Part shown: one piece after another, positions 1 to 8,980 of the stretch
Position numbering within the stretch: position 1 is the first letter of the stretch
Layout of the letters: each line of letters opens with the position of its first letter
Assembly: GCA_004124295.1 (NCBI GenBank)
Contig: SCKI01000010.1
Span: 32,079 to 96,078 of the forward strand
Direction: 5' to 3'
Length of the DNA stretch: 64,000 nucleotides
Source: Fidelibacterota bacterium
Lineage (GTDB): Bacteria; Fidelibacterota; Marinisomatia; SCGC-AAA003-L08; TS1B11
Translations under genes and position numbers: made by a program
The notes under the pieces: generated by a model
What the model was told of the DNA's origin: nothing
Databases searched by the model: none
The model's input: the letters and a program-made list of their open reading frames with translations, nothing else

Positions 1-210
1 GCGGTCATTGCCCCCGGCGGACAGATCACGACGACCCTGGAAACGGCGCATAAGGCCCCCTCCGGCACCTATTATTGGTCGTACCAGATTGATCTGGCCG
101 AGGACTGGGAAATGGCGCTGGAGACCTGGGCCGCGGCAGCCACAGAGGAAGTCGAGGATGACGGCTGGGATGCTGAGGGCGACGATGGCTGGGAGGACGA
201 GGACTGGTAA
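1..210 (+). CDS. C-terminal end of an unidentified protein with an acidic, Trp-rich tail
   Basis: Frame 1 is open from the left edge to a TAA at 208-210, giving the last 69 residues of a gene that starts outside the window. The first 50 residues are unremarkable (a YYWSYQIDLAEDWEMALETW stretch). The last 20 or so are almost only Asp, Glu, Gly and Trp (DDGWDAEGDDGWEDEDW). I do not recognise the family. The next gene on the other strand ends 18 bp away, so the two converge. A similar taste for acidic plus aromatic residues is seen in the outer-membrane protein at 7741-8646, which may or may not be meaningful. Translation is certain only in the sense that this is the one long open frame here with a plausible composition. 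Confidence 0.6.
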   Translation, partial: AVIAPGGQITTTLETAHKAPSGTYYWSYQIDLAEDWEMALETWAAAATEEVEDDGWDAEGDDGWEDEDW

Positions 211-228
211 ACCGGCCGCTGTGATCCT

Positions 229-843
229 CTAGGAGCCGGAGGCCAGGTCTTGCAGCTTGGCAGCCAGTGCAGAGCGCCCCGCCACCGTGCTGACGTTGGC
301 GTTAAAGGTGGCATCGAGTTTTTTGACCCAGACCAGACTGGAGTCAAATTCGGCCTGGCCATAAAAGCCGGTGGCCACCGTCAACATCAAATCTTCGTAG
401 GTCAGCGATATGTCCCGCTTGAATATCCATAGGGGCGTCTGGATGAGGGCCTCCTTGGCATCGGTCACCGCCGTGATGAACTCGCCCAGGGCCAGGCGGG
501 CAAAGGCCCGGCCGGCCAGCGCCTCGGTGCCAACCTCGCTGCCAGCCTCAGTCGTGTCACCAAAAATAATGGCCTGGATAAAGTTGATCTCGCTCGTATC
601 GGGGATGCCGAGCTGGATGTAGGTCCAGCCGAGACCGTTCCAGGTATCTGCGTAAGTCTCATCAAGCGCCAGCCCGTCATCGAACTGCTGCAGGGCCCCA
701 GCGTAATCCCCTTGAATCCATAGCTCCCAGCCGTATTCGGTGTAATCGGGAGTCTCGGGCACCAGTTTTTCCCGGCAGGCGCTGCCGGCCAGCAGGATGA
801 CGGCTGCCCAGAGCAACGCGCGGACGGTATGCGCAGTTTTCAT
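229..843 (-). CDS. TPR-repeat lipoprotein
   Basis: This 204-residue protein starts with a short basic n-region and a hydrophobic stretch ending in the lipobox LAGSAC (Cys at about residue 23), so it should be a lipoprotein anchored in the envelope. Residues of about 35-150 form tetratricopeptide-like helices (GWELWIQGDYAGALQQFDDG, then WNGLGWTYIQLG, then AGRAFARLALGEF). TPR lipoproteins usually act as scaffolds for envelope or secretion complexes; the partner here is unknown. It follows the giant sorting-domain protein on the same strand with only 1 bp between them, so the two are probably cotranscribed and could work together at the surface. A second TPR lipoprotein of different sequence lies at 23380-24456. 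Confidence 0.8.
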   Translation of the reverse strand: MKTAHTVRALLWAAVILLAGSACREKLVPETPDYTEYGWELWIQGDYAGALQQFDDGLALDETYADTWNGLGWTYIQLGIPDTSEINFIQAIIFGDTTEAGSEVGTEALAGRAFARLALGEFITAVTDAKEALIQTPLWIFKRDISLTYEDLMLTVATGFYGQAEFDSSLVWVKKLDATFNANVSTVAGRSALAAKLQDLASGS

Positions 844-844
844 C

Positions 845-3800
845 TTATCTCACCAGCGCCATTTTGTGGGTGAAATTCCGGCCACTGCTGGTTTCGAGCC
901 TGACGAAATAAATGCCGCTGGACACGGCCCGGCCCCGCTGGTCCCGGCCATCCCATACAATGTCGTAGCGCCCCGAAGGCAGGGCGCCGTCGACCAGGGT
1001 GGCTATGCGCTGCCCCAACAGGTTATAGATCACCACTGTCGCCTGCTGGTCCGGTCCATCCAGCAGACCTAAATCGAAGACGATATGCGTCTCCGGATTG
1101 AACGGATTGGGATAGTTGGCCTGCAGGCTCGTGGTGAGCGGCACGATGATGGTCCGGGGGCCGCGGCGGAATTCCCCGGCGCGACGGGTCCAGGCGACCA
1201 GCCGACCGCCCTCATCCACCGTTAACAGTTCCTGCCAACGGTTGCCCGGTTCCAGGATATAAATGGCCTGGCCCGAGTCAGCATCCCTTGATGCGCTGCG
1301 CCGCAGATGAATTTTCACCGGTTTATCGAATATCTGCCCCGGCGATCCCAGGCGGTACATGCCGCCCGTGCCCGAGGCTCCGAAGCCGGTGGAATCGATG
1401 AGCACCATGAGGCGGTCGGTAGGCACCGCACCGGCCGGCGCCACAGCAGCGAAGGCCCCATCCAGGGAGGCCACACTCCAGGGCTCCTGGGCCAGGGCCA
1501 GGGCAATGACGGTCGTCACGGTGATGGATGTATCGCCGAGGGCCGTGCTGCCGGTAGCCACGAAATCGAAGGTGCCCACCGAGTCGAGCTTGTGGGTCGC
1601 CAGGTAGGTGAAGGAATCGATGACGGCCAAGGTGGCAGCCGTGCCGCCTATGGTCAGGGTGATTGAGTTGGCCATGGCCAGGGTGTCGATGACCATGACC
1701 TGCAAATGCTCATCCAAAGCGCTGTTTTGCACCACGCCGATAGTCAGCCGTGCCTTGTCGATGATGCGGACCCCATCGCTGGTGATGGCGGCGGTACGGT
1801 TGCCGGCGGCATCAGTGGCCCGGACAGTGGAATAATAGAACTGCTTGTAAATCAGCGCCTGGGTGATGGTAAAGGTGGTGTCGATGCCGTTGCCGGTCCA
1901 GTCCACCACATCCGAGTCACCGGCGGTGGTGCCCAGAGCATATTCGTACAGGGCGATAGGCGAGGCGGGATCGGTGAAGCCGCTGAAGGACCCCCGGTAG
2001 CGCGTCTGGACCCGGGTCGAATCGACATCCAGCGAATCGGGGGCGTCGAGCAGGCTGGCGCCCGTGATGAGCGGGGCCAGGGTATCGTAGGTCATCAGCG
2101 TTACGCTGGCGGTATCGGCGTTGCCGGCGGCATCATTACCGATGATTTCGATGCGGTATTCACCCCCCTGCGCCAGCGGCGGGGGACTGGTTAACACGCC
2201 ACTGTGGAGACCAGCGGCAATCTCGGCCGCCGTCAGGACCTGCACATGGGGCGTCGCGCCATCGCTGACCCCGGCATTGGCCAACCAGGTCCAGGTGATG
2301 GTGCCGGCATCGAGAGTCTCACCCAGCGAATAGTCCACCGCTGTGGTCTTGACATAAGCCGAGGCAGCGGGGGAGGTGACCGCGATCACCGGAGCAATGT
2401 TATCCACCTTGAAGGTGTTGGTGCCCCCGGAGATGTGCACCACCGTATTGCCGGCCAGATCCTTGGCATCCACCGTAACCGTGGCGAAGCCGTCATTCCC
2501 GGCTGGGACGGCAACCTGAAAGGTCCAGATCGTATCCTGTCCGATGTTGACCATGGGTGTATCGGCGATGTCGCTGCCGCTGCCGGCATAATCAAAGGTC
2601 AGCCTGGGGATGGCCAGGAGCGGTTCCTCGAAGACGAAGGTCAGGTCAATATTCTCGCTCTCCCGGGCCAGGGAGTCGGAGTAGGCCACCGTGTAGCCCG
2701 GCGCCACATTGTCCAGCACCAGTTTATCAGGGTCGGTGATGTTACCCACCGGCAAGGCGTTACCGGCCAGATCGGTGGCACTGGTCAGGGTCAGGGTGAC
2801 CGTCCCGCTGTTGTCCGTGGGCAGGATGGCCTCATAAGTGTAGACGGTGGTGCTGGTGGAATCCAGGGTTGCCGGCCCGATCACAGTCGGATTGTAGGTG
2901 AGGGTGATGTCCGGGGCTATCTGCAGGGCCTCATCGGCAGTGGCGGTGATCAGCACCGTATCGCCGGCCATGCCCAGGGTGTCACTGTAGGTAAAGGTGA
3001 GACTGGGGGGGGTGGTGTCGATGATCAGGGCCTTCCCCAGAGCCAGCGAACCGGCTCCGCCGGGACTGGCCAGTGTCAGCACGGCAGCGTTGCCGGCAGG
3101 ATCGGCCAGCGTGCCGCCATTCAGAGCCAGCGAAGTGGTGCCGGCAAAGTCGAGGTCGGCGCTGGTTTCTCCGGCAGCCACGGTGTAGACGAACAGGATC
3201 GTATCATTGGCCGAACCGGAGGTATAATCGACGACGGCATCGCTGGCGCCGGTCTCCAGGGTGATCTGGGGCGTGCCGCCGACGGTGATGTCCTCGTCGA
3301 ACACGACCTCGATGGCGATGGCGCTGCCGGCGTTGTAGGAGCCGTCAGTCGTGGGCGAAATGACCTCCAGCACCGTGGGCGGCGTCGTATCAATGAGGAA
3401 GTCCTGACTGTCGCCCAGCGATCCGCTGGCTCCGGCGGCAGGCAGGGTCACCGGCGAAACCACATTCCCGGCCACATCGGTGATGGTGGCGGCATTGAGC
3501 AGGAACGGCGTGCCGGTAATATAGTCCAGGTCGGCGCTGGTCTCTCCGGCCGATACGGTGTAGTTAAAGGTCAGGGTGTCGCTGCCCGACCCGCTGGACA
3601 TGCTCACCTGCGGATCGGTGGCCCCGGTTTCCAGCACCAGCAGCGGGGGGCCACCGGCAACAGTTACATCCTCATCAAACACAACGTCTATAGCCAGCAG
3701 GTCGCCCGCCATGTAAGCGCCGTCGGCATCCTCGGACGAAACCAGCAGCACCGTCGGCACCACCGTATCAATGTCAATGGCCTTGGCGCCACTGAGGGAG

Positions 3801-6800
3801 GCCGGACCGTTGGGCGTGTCGAGAGTCAGGGTGGCATCGTTGCCGGCAATGTCGCGGATGGTGCCGAGATTCAGGGCCAGGGCAGTGGTGGAGGCATAAG
3901 CCAGGTCGGTGACGTCGTGCCCTGCCTGAATGGTGTACTGGAACTTAAGGGTATCACTGGCCGAGCCACTGGTGTAGGCCACCGGGAAGCCAGCCCCCAG
4001 GTCAAGGGTCAGGGTGGGGGTCCCGCCGGTCTCATCGACGATCACAATTTCGGAGAAGGCCACCACCAGGTCAAAGCTGACCCCGGCCTTGTAGATGCCG
4101 TCCGGCTTGTTGGCCGCGACCAGGCTCACCGTGGGCACGATGCCATCCACCTGCAGATCTTTGTTGTCGGCCAGCGAACTGCCCCCGCCCAGCGCCGGAA
4201 GTGCCAGCGTGGCATCATTGCCGGCCAGGTCCCGGACGGTTCCGCCGTTCGGCGCCAGGGAATTGGTGGCCACGTACTCCAGGTCGCCGGTCTCGTGGCC
4301 GATGGCAACCGTGTACTGGAATATCCAGACCGAATCGGTGGAACCGCTGGTGTAATTGACCACGGCATCGCTGCCGCCGGTCTCCAGGGTCAGTTGAGGC
4401 GACCCGCCCACGTAAACTTTTTCGGAAAAATCGACCTGCACATCGATGGTGCTGTCGGCCAGGTAATACTGGTTGGCGTCCGGGGAGGTAACCTGCACCA
4501 CCGTGGGAGGTGTCGTGTCAATGATGATGTCCTTGGAGCCGCCGATTGACAGCGGGTCGCCTGGGGTGGCCAAGGTCAGAACGGCATCATTCAGGGCCAC
4601 ATCGCGAATCGTGCCTCCATTGAGGGCCAGGGCCGTGGTGGTGGTGTAATCGAGATCGGTCGTGTTTTCCCCGGCGGCGATCCAGTAGTTGAACTGCAAG
4701 TTGGTGGACCCGGAACCGGCAACGTAATCGGCCACGCCATCACTGGCCCCGGTCTCCACAGTTATCTGGGGTGTACCTGTAACATCGACGGCTTCATCGA
4801 AAAGCACAAATATGGGAATGCCCACGCCTACCGTATATGACCCGTCCAAAGCGGATGCGGTGACCGACACAACGGCGGGCGCCTGGGTATCGATGATAAT
4901 GTCCTTGCTGGCGCTCAGCGAGTTGGCCATGCCGGGGGTCGCCAGGGTCAGGGTGGCATCGTTCCCCGAGGCATCCTTGATGGAGGCGCCGGCCAACAGA
5001 GAGCTGGCATCAACATAGGCCAGATCGGCGCTGGTCTGGCCGGCCTGCACCGTGTAGCGGAATGTGAGCACAGTGGTTGTAGTGCCGGAGAGGTAGTTGA
5101 CCAGATAGCCACCACCCAGATCCAGGTTCAGGGTCGGTGTACCGCCAACAGTCACTGCATCATCAAATGTCACGGTAAGATCGATAACATCGGCGGCCTT
5201 GTAGCTGCCATCCAGGACGGCGGAGGAAACGCCTGACACCACCGGCCGGATGCCGTCAATGACGATGGCTTCCACATCGTCCAGGTTCAGGTTGGCGGGG
5301 ATGGTGAAGTCGGTCATGGCATTGCCGAAATCATCTTCCAGGGTACCGGCGCTCATGCTCACGGAGGTGACAGAGAGGTCGGCGGATGTATGCCCCTCCA
5401 GCACGGTGTAGGTGCCCGAGGCGGTGAGGGAGCTGACCACGCCGGATATCGTGATCTGCTGATCCGACGGGCCGGTCTCCAATTGGACGACGATACTGCC
5501 GCCGCCGGCGGTGGTCACCGCTTCGCTGAAGTCGATGGTGATGTTGACCATGGCGCCGATGGCGTAGGTGGCGTCAATATCGGTGCTGCGAATGCCGGTG
5601 ATGGTGGGCCGGACGCCATCCACCACGAGGGCCTTCGAATCGGATATATTCTGGCCTCCGGGGATCGTGAAGTCCACAATATTGTTGCCGCCGGCATCCT
5701 CCAGCGTCCCGCCGGAGAGGCCCAGGGAAGCGGCATCAAGGTCGGCGGAGACATCCCCCTCAGCCACTGTGTAGATACCCACGGCGGTAGAGGAATTGGT
5801 GATGGGCGATATGGCCGCTATGGTGCCGCTGCCTCCGTTGGCCAGGGTCACATCCAGGGTCTGGGCGACAGTCAGGGTCACCGGCTCCGACATGGTGACC
5901 TGGATGGATATAGCAGCACCGATGCCGTAATTGGCATTGGCGCTGAGGGAGGTGACGCTGGTAACCGTGGGGCGGACGCCATCAATGACGATGTCCTTGC
6001 TGGCCGCCAGGTTGGAGGTCTGGATGGCGAAATCGGTCATCGTGTTGCCGGCCAGGTCCCGCAAGGCCGTGGAGGGATCGGCCACCGCGCTGACCGTCAA
6101 ATCGCCGGAGACATCACCGAGTATCACCATATAAGTGCCGGTGCCCGAGGAGGAGTTTGAAAAGGGGGTGATAAAAGCGATCTGGTCCGTGGCCCCGGTC
6201 TCCAGGGTCACCTCAACGTTGCCCCCGGACACGTTGACATTCTCACTGAAATTGAGCGTAATGGAAACGTTGTCGCCGATGCCGTAAGTACCGTTTCCTG
6301 TCGAGGAAGTGACCGTAAGTAAAGTCGGCCGGATGCCATCCACCAGTATTGAGCTGGTACTGGAGAGCAGGGAAACGGGTATAAAATCGGTCATCGAGTT
6401 GCCCGCAAGGTCCTTCACGGTGCCGCTGCCGGTTGGCTCTATGACGGATGTGGCAAGGTCGGAACTATTATCGCCCTCTACGATTGTATAATTGCCTGCA
6501 ACGAAAAGGTAAGTGGCAGGGGTAAAAACGACGGACCGGTCCACGTCGCCGGTCTCGAAGGTGACCTGCAGGTTATCGTTGGCTACAACCGTTGTCTCAC
6601 TGAAGTCGACCCTGAAGGCAATGACATCGCCGATCCCGTAGGAGCCGTTGGAAGTGGTGGAGGTAACACTGGTAATGAAAGGCCGGACGCCGTCAATGTT
6701 CAACGTACTGGAAGCTGACAGTGCAGCGGCTGGCGCAAAATTTGAAAGCACATTCCCGGCGGCGTCGGTAATGGAGCTGGCGGTGATGGAAATGGTGCTG

Positions 6801-7519
6801 TTGTTAAGAGGGTTCACCTCATCGCCGGTGCCCACCGTGTAATCCGCGCTGGCAGTTGTATTGTAGGCTCCCGCAGGAACGGAAACAACATCTCCGGTGT
6901 TAAGCAGCGTTTCAAGGCTCCCGCCACCACCTAAAGTGACATTTTCACTGAAATTGACCTCGATGCTGATCATTTCGCCAATGGCCTGGGTGCCGGTGGA
7001 AGGGGTCGATGTAACACTCAAAATGGTGGGCTTGGTAACGTCGAAAGTCAGGTTGAAGCCACCCCCAAGCACTGTGGCGCTGTCAGTAGCGATAAGGCCG
7101 CTACCGTTATCCACAATGCCAAAGGTGAACAGGTCGCCGTCAGACAGGAAGTAGGGGTCCCCGATAAGCATATTATGGGTGATTTGTACTCTTGCTGTAC
7201 CGGCACCGCTATTGCTGACAGTTCCCGTGTTGTTAAAAACCTCGTTAAAGTAAATATCGGTACCGGGGGACCAGGTGGCGGCATTATTTTTTTTAAACAG
7301 AAATTTTGAGTCACCATCCACCACCAAGCCGCTGAAGTCAATACGTACCCCACCGGTAGTGATGGCGGTGCCCGTTGAGTACTGGCTGTCCAACAGGTTG
7401 TAAAAATCGGCGACGTGGGCCGAAGGAGTATCGTACTCCCGGACTGGCTTCAGCTCAGCGACGACCTGCCCCCACAGGCCCAGCGGCAGCAGGAACAGCA
7501 GCAGGGCCCGGCGCAGCAT
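845..7519 (-). CDS. Giant secreted Ig-repeat protein with C-terminal type IX secretion sorting domain
   Basis: The protein has about 2,224 residues from the ATG at 7519; an upstream in-frame ATG at 7609 would put 30 residues before the signal peptide (MLRRALLLFLLPLGLWGQ) and is less likely. After a unique domain of about 150 residues come 11 related Ig-like repeats of about 100-110 residues, each opening like PTVTSVTS and containing an FSE/FDE strand and a DxAGN loop. The first five differ in style from the next six. Four looser beta-sandwich modules follow, then a linker and a C-terminal domain with YPNPFNPETHIVFDL, YNLLGQ and SSGIYFVRLE, which matches the FlgD-like type A sorting domain recognised by the type IX system. 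The role is probably adhesion or cell-surface display. The repeats resemble Ca-dependent bacterial Ig modules, but ligand and metal binding are inference. Confidence 0.88.
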   Translation of the reverse strand: MLRRALLLFLLPLGLWGQVVAELKPVREYDTPSAHVADFYNLLDSQYSTGTAITTGGVRIDFSGLVVDGDSKFLFKKNNAATWSPGTDIYFNEVFNNTGTVSNSGAGTARVQITHNMLIGDPYFLSDGDLFTFGIVDNGSGLIATDSATVLGGGFNLTFDVTKPTILSVTSTPSTGTQAIGEMISIEVNFSENVTLGGGGSLETLLNTGDVVSVPAGAYNTTASADYTVGTGDEVNPLNNSTISITASSITDAAGNVLSNFAPAAALSASSTLNIDGVRPFITSVTSTTSNGSYGIGDVIAFRVDFSETTVVANDNLQVTFETGDVDRSVVFTPATYLFVAGNYTIVEGDNSSDLATSVIEPTGSGTVKDLAGNSMTDFIPVSLLSSTSSILVDGIRPTLLTVTSSTGNGTYGIGDNVSITLNFSENVNVSGGNVEVTLETGATDQIAFITPFSNSSSGTGTYMVILGDVSGDLTVSAVADPSTALRDLAGNTMTDFAIQTSNLAASKDIVIDGVRPTVTSVTSLSANANYGIGAAISIQVTMSEPVTLTVAQTLDVTLANGGSGTIAAISPITNSSTAVGIYTVAEGDVSADLDAASLGLSGGTLEDAGGNNIVDFTIPGGQNISDSKALVVDGVRPTITGIRSTDIDATYAIGAMVNITIDFSEAVTTAGGGSIVVQLETGPSDQQITISGVVSSLTASGTYTVLEGHTSADLSVTSVSMSAGTLEDDFGNAMTDFTIPANLNLDDVEAIVIDGIRPVVSGVSSAVLDGSYKAADVIDLTVTFDDAVTVGGTPTLNLDLGGGYLVNYLSGTTTTVLTFRYTVQAGQTSADLAYVDASSLLAGASIKDASGNDATLTLATPGMANSLSASKDIIIDTQAPAVVSVTASALDGSYTVGVGIPIFVLFDEAVDVTGTPQITVETGASDGVADYVAGSGSTNLQFNYWIAAGENTTDLDYTTTTALALNGGTIRDVALNDAVLTLATPGDPLSIGGSKDIIIDTTPPTVVQVTSPDANQYYLADSTIDVQVDFSEKVYVGGSPQLTLETGGSDAVVNYTSGSTDSVWIFQYTVAIGHETGDLEYVATNSLAPNGGTVRDLAGNDATLALPALGGGSSLADNKDLQVDGIVPTVSLVAANKPDGIYKAGVSFDLVVAFSEIVIVDETGGTPTLTLDLGAGFPVAYTSGSASDTLKFQYTIQAGHDVTDLAYASTTALALNLGTIRDIAGNDATLTLDTPNGPASLSGAKAIDIDTVVPTVLLVSSEDADGAYMAGDLLAIDVVFDEDVTVAGGPPLLVLETGATDPQVSMSSGSGSDTLTFNYTVSAGETSADLDYITGTPFLLNAATITDVAGNVVSPVTLPAAGASGSLGDSQDFLIDTTPPTVLEVISPTTDGSYNAGSAIAIEVVFDEDITVGGTPQITLETGASDAVVDYTSGSANDTILFVYTVAAGETSADLDFAGTTSLALNGGTLADPAGNAAVLTLASPGGAGSLALGKALIIDTTPPSLTFTYSDTLGMAGDTVLITATADEALQIAPDITLTYNPTVIGPATLDSTSTTVYTYEAILPTDNSGTVTLTLTSATDLAGNALPVGNITDPDKLVLDNVAPGYTVAYSDSLARESENIDLTFVFEEPLLAIPRLTFDYAGSGSDIADTPMVNIGQDTIWTFQVAVPAGNDGFATVTVDAKDLAGNTVVHISGGTNTFKVDNIAPVIAVTSPAASAYVKTTAVDYSLGETLDAGTITWTWLANAGVSDGATPHVQVLTAAEIAAGLHSGVLTSPPPLAQGGEYRIEIIGNDAAGNADTASVTLMTYDTLAPLITGASLLDAPDSLDVDSTRVQTRYRGSFSGFTDPASPIALYEYALGTTAGDSDVVDWTGNGIDTTFTITQALIYKQFYYSTVRATDAAGNRTAAITSDGVRIIDKARLTIGVVQNSALDEHLQVMVIDTLAMANSITLTIGGTAATLAVIDSFTYLATHKLDSVGTFDFVATGSTALGDTSITVTTVIALALAQEPWSVASLDGAFAAVAPAGAVPTDRLMVLIDSTGFGASGTGGMYRLGSPGQIFDKPVKIHLRRSASRDADSGQAIYILEPGNRWQELLTVDEGGRLVAWTRRAGEFRRGPRTIIVPLTTSLQANYPNPFNPETHIVFDLGLLDGPDQQATVVIYNLLGQRIATLVDGALPSGRYDIVWDGRDQRGRAVSSGIYFVRLETSSGRNFTHKMALVR

Positions 7520-7740
7520 AACGGCTACCGGTCGCGGTCGCGGGGTATTATGGGGCAATAGGGTCACATTTTTTCCAAGGTCAATGGCCGCCAGAATATA
7601 ATCCGCCAATTTAACCTGTTATACTAAAACATGAAGCGTTATGTGGAAGTGATCTGCGTCAACTGGAGAAGTTGCTTGTGCGCCCCGTCAAGTCTGCCGG
7701 GTGCCCCGGGTCACAAAAGCAGCCGGCTCTTTCCGGGCCC

Positions 7741-8646
7741 TCAAAACAGGTAGCCGAGGCTCCCGCCGATATCCATCCAGTAGGCGGCGCCGCCGGTACC
7801 GGTATCCATGACATAATTCAGCCGGGTATCAACCGTGACGCTCATGAAGCGGATAAACGGCACCCGGTAGGAGGTACCCAGCATGATGCCGCCGGTAAGC
7901 ACGTCGAAGCCGTACAGGCCGCCGCCGGTGGAGAGTTCCAGCGGCCCCCAGGGGAAGCGCAGGTAGGCCAGCATGGCGATCCCCTTGAAGGCGCCGCCCG
8001 AGGGGTGCTGATTGACAAAACTGTAGCTGCCCAGCTCCAGTGAATAGGAGAGGGTCTGTCCGGCCAAGGTCTTTTGGGGGAAATCGAGGGTCAGCCGGCC
8101 GTCCACCAGGGAGTGCCACCAGGAGTCGAAGGCCAAGCCTACCAGCCAGGGAGATGCAATCGTCAGTTTGGCGGTATAACCCAGCGGTATGCGCGGCTCC
8201 TTGATTTCTCGCTGTTCTATTTCCTGCAGCTCCACCTCGCCGGCCCGCGCATCTGCCAGGGCCAGAGAGTCATCCTCCGCCAGGCCGTCGAACTCGTCCA
8301 GCTCCCCTTCACTAAAATCGTCATCAAAACCCTCATCATCGTAAAACTCATCGAAATCCCCGCCTTCATCATCATAGTACTCGTCGTCATAATACTCATC
8401 ATCGCCGTATTCATCATCGTAATACTCGTCGTCGGCATATTCGTCATCGAAGTAACCTTCGTCGTCGTAATATTCGTCGTAGTAATCGTCCTCAAAATAG
8501 CCGGTGTCCGCTGGAGCCGGGTCCTGGGCCTGGGCCGCCAGGGGCCATAAAGCCAGCAGGCAGACGATTCCCAGCCGTCGCCAGAGGGACCTGCGATGGA
8601 ATAGGCCGGGAGGTCTTGGGTCAGTTTGCGGTGCGGAGATAAGCAT
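7741..8646 (-). CDS. Outer-membrane beta-barrel-like protein with an extremely acidic Asp/Glu/Tyr segment
   Basis: A 301-residue protein. Residues of about 20-41 form a signal peptide ending LAAQAQ. Residues of about 45-130 are a low-complexity run of Asp, Glu, Tyr, Phe and Gly with repeating DDEYYDDEY blocks. The rest (about 150-301) alternates hydrophobic and polar residues in barrel-like strands (TLSYSLELGSYSF, GGLYGFDVLTGGIMLGTSYR) and ends in a terminal Phe (GYLF), as expected of outer-membrane proteins. At DNA level the acidic part is a GAY/TAY microsatellite, 8300-8500, likely to vary in length. I know no named family with this layout; cation binding at the surface is a guess. The ATG at 8646 sits close to an AT-rich GATAATAT sequence, so the true start could lie further in. 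Confidence 0.7.
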   Translation of the reverse strand: MLISAPQTDPRPPGLFHRRSLWRRLGIVCLLALWPLAAQAQDPAPADTGYFEDDYYDEYYDDEGYFDDEYADDEYYDDEYGDDEYYDDEYYDDEGGDFDEFYDDEGFDDDFSEGELDEFDGLAEDDSLALADARAGEVELQEIEQREIKEPRIPLGYTAKLTIASPWLVGLAFDSWWHSLVDGRLTLDFPQKTLAGQTLSYSLELGSYSFVNQHPSGGAFKGIAMLAYLRFPWGPLELSTGGGLYGFDVLTGGIMLGTSYRVPFIRFMSVTVDTRLNYVMDTGTGGAAYWMDIGGSLGYLF

Positions 8647-8980
8647 GATATTATCCGGTTGGGGCCATCAGGCCTCCACTGCCGGGAATGTAAGCGATTT
8701 TTCGGAATGATACAGCCATCTCTTTGCGCGGCCGGCCGGGCCCGGAAAGTGCCCTTGCATCCTCTCCAACCGGCAGTGGGAATGTCCCCGCCGGCTATCC
8801 CGCGGGCGACAAGGCCGGCATTCTTACGCTGCTCTGCGCAATATGCCGGGCAATCCTGATGCTGTCGACGTAAATTTCGATGCTGATCCGGGTCCGCTGG
8901 ACCCACCCATTAACTACTGGCATTGCCGAGCCCGGCCGACTCGCCGCGCCAGGTCCCGCCGAACGCTGTGGAGGTCTCGC
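8647..8980. other. Divergent intergenic region between the acidic barrel gene and gltA
   Basis: About 330 bases hold the promoters of two divergent genes. An open frame runs through the gltA side from 8843, but its translation is Arg/Pro-rich and unlike citrate synthase, so I treat it as non-coding. The gltA Shine-Dalgarno (GGAGG) is at 8970-8974. No RNA gene or riboswitch was recognised. Confidence 0.5.

Noticed and set aside
2204..4549. A 781-codon open frame on the plus strand opposite the Ig-repeat protein
   Set aside because: It is Gly/Gln/His/Arg-rich, has no signal or ribosome site and mirrors the repeat structure of the opposite strand. High GC at third positions keeps antisense frames open. 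The same applies to long antisense frames opposite purL (61102-62775), eno (29468-30880) and the amidohydrolase gene (10779-11954).
7520..7609. ATG at 7609 as the start of the giant protein
   Set aside because: It would place 30 non-hydrophobic residues before a clean signal peptide starting at 7519.
8843..8980. N-terminal extension of citrate synthase from 8843
   Set aside because: The extra 46 residues are Arg/Pro-rich and unlike the family; the ATG at 8981 has GGAGG and gives the usual protein.
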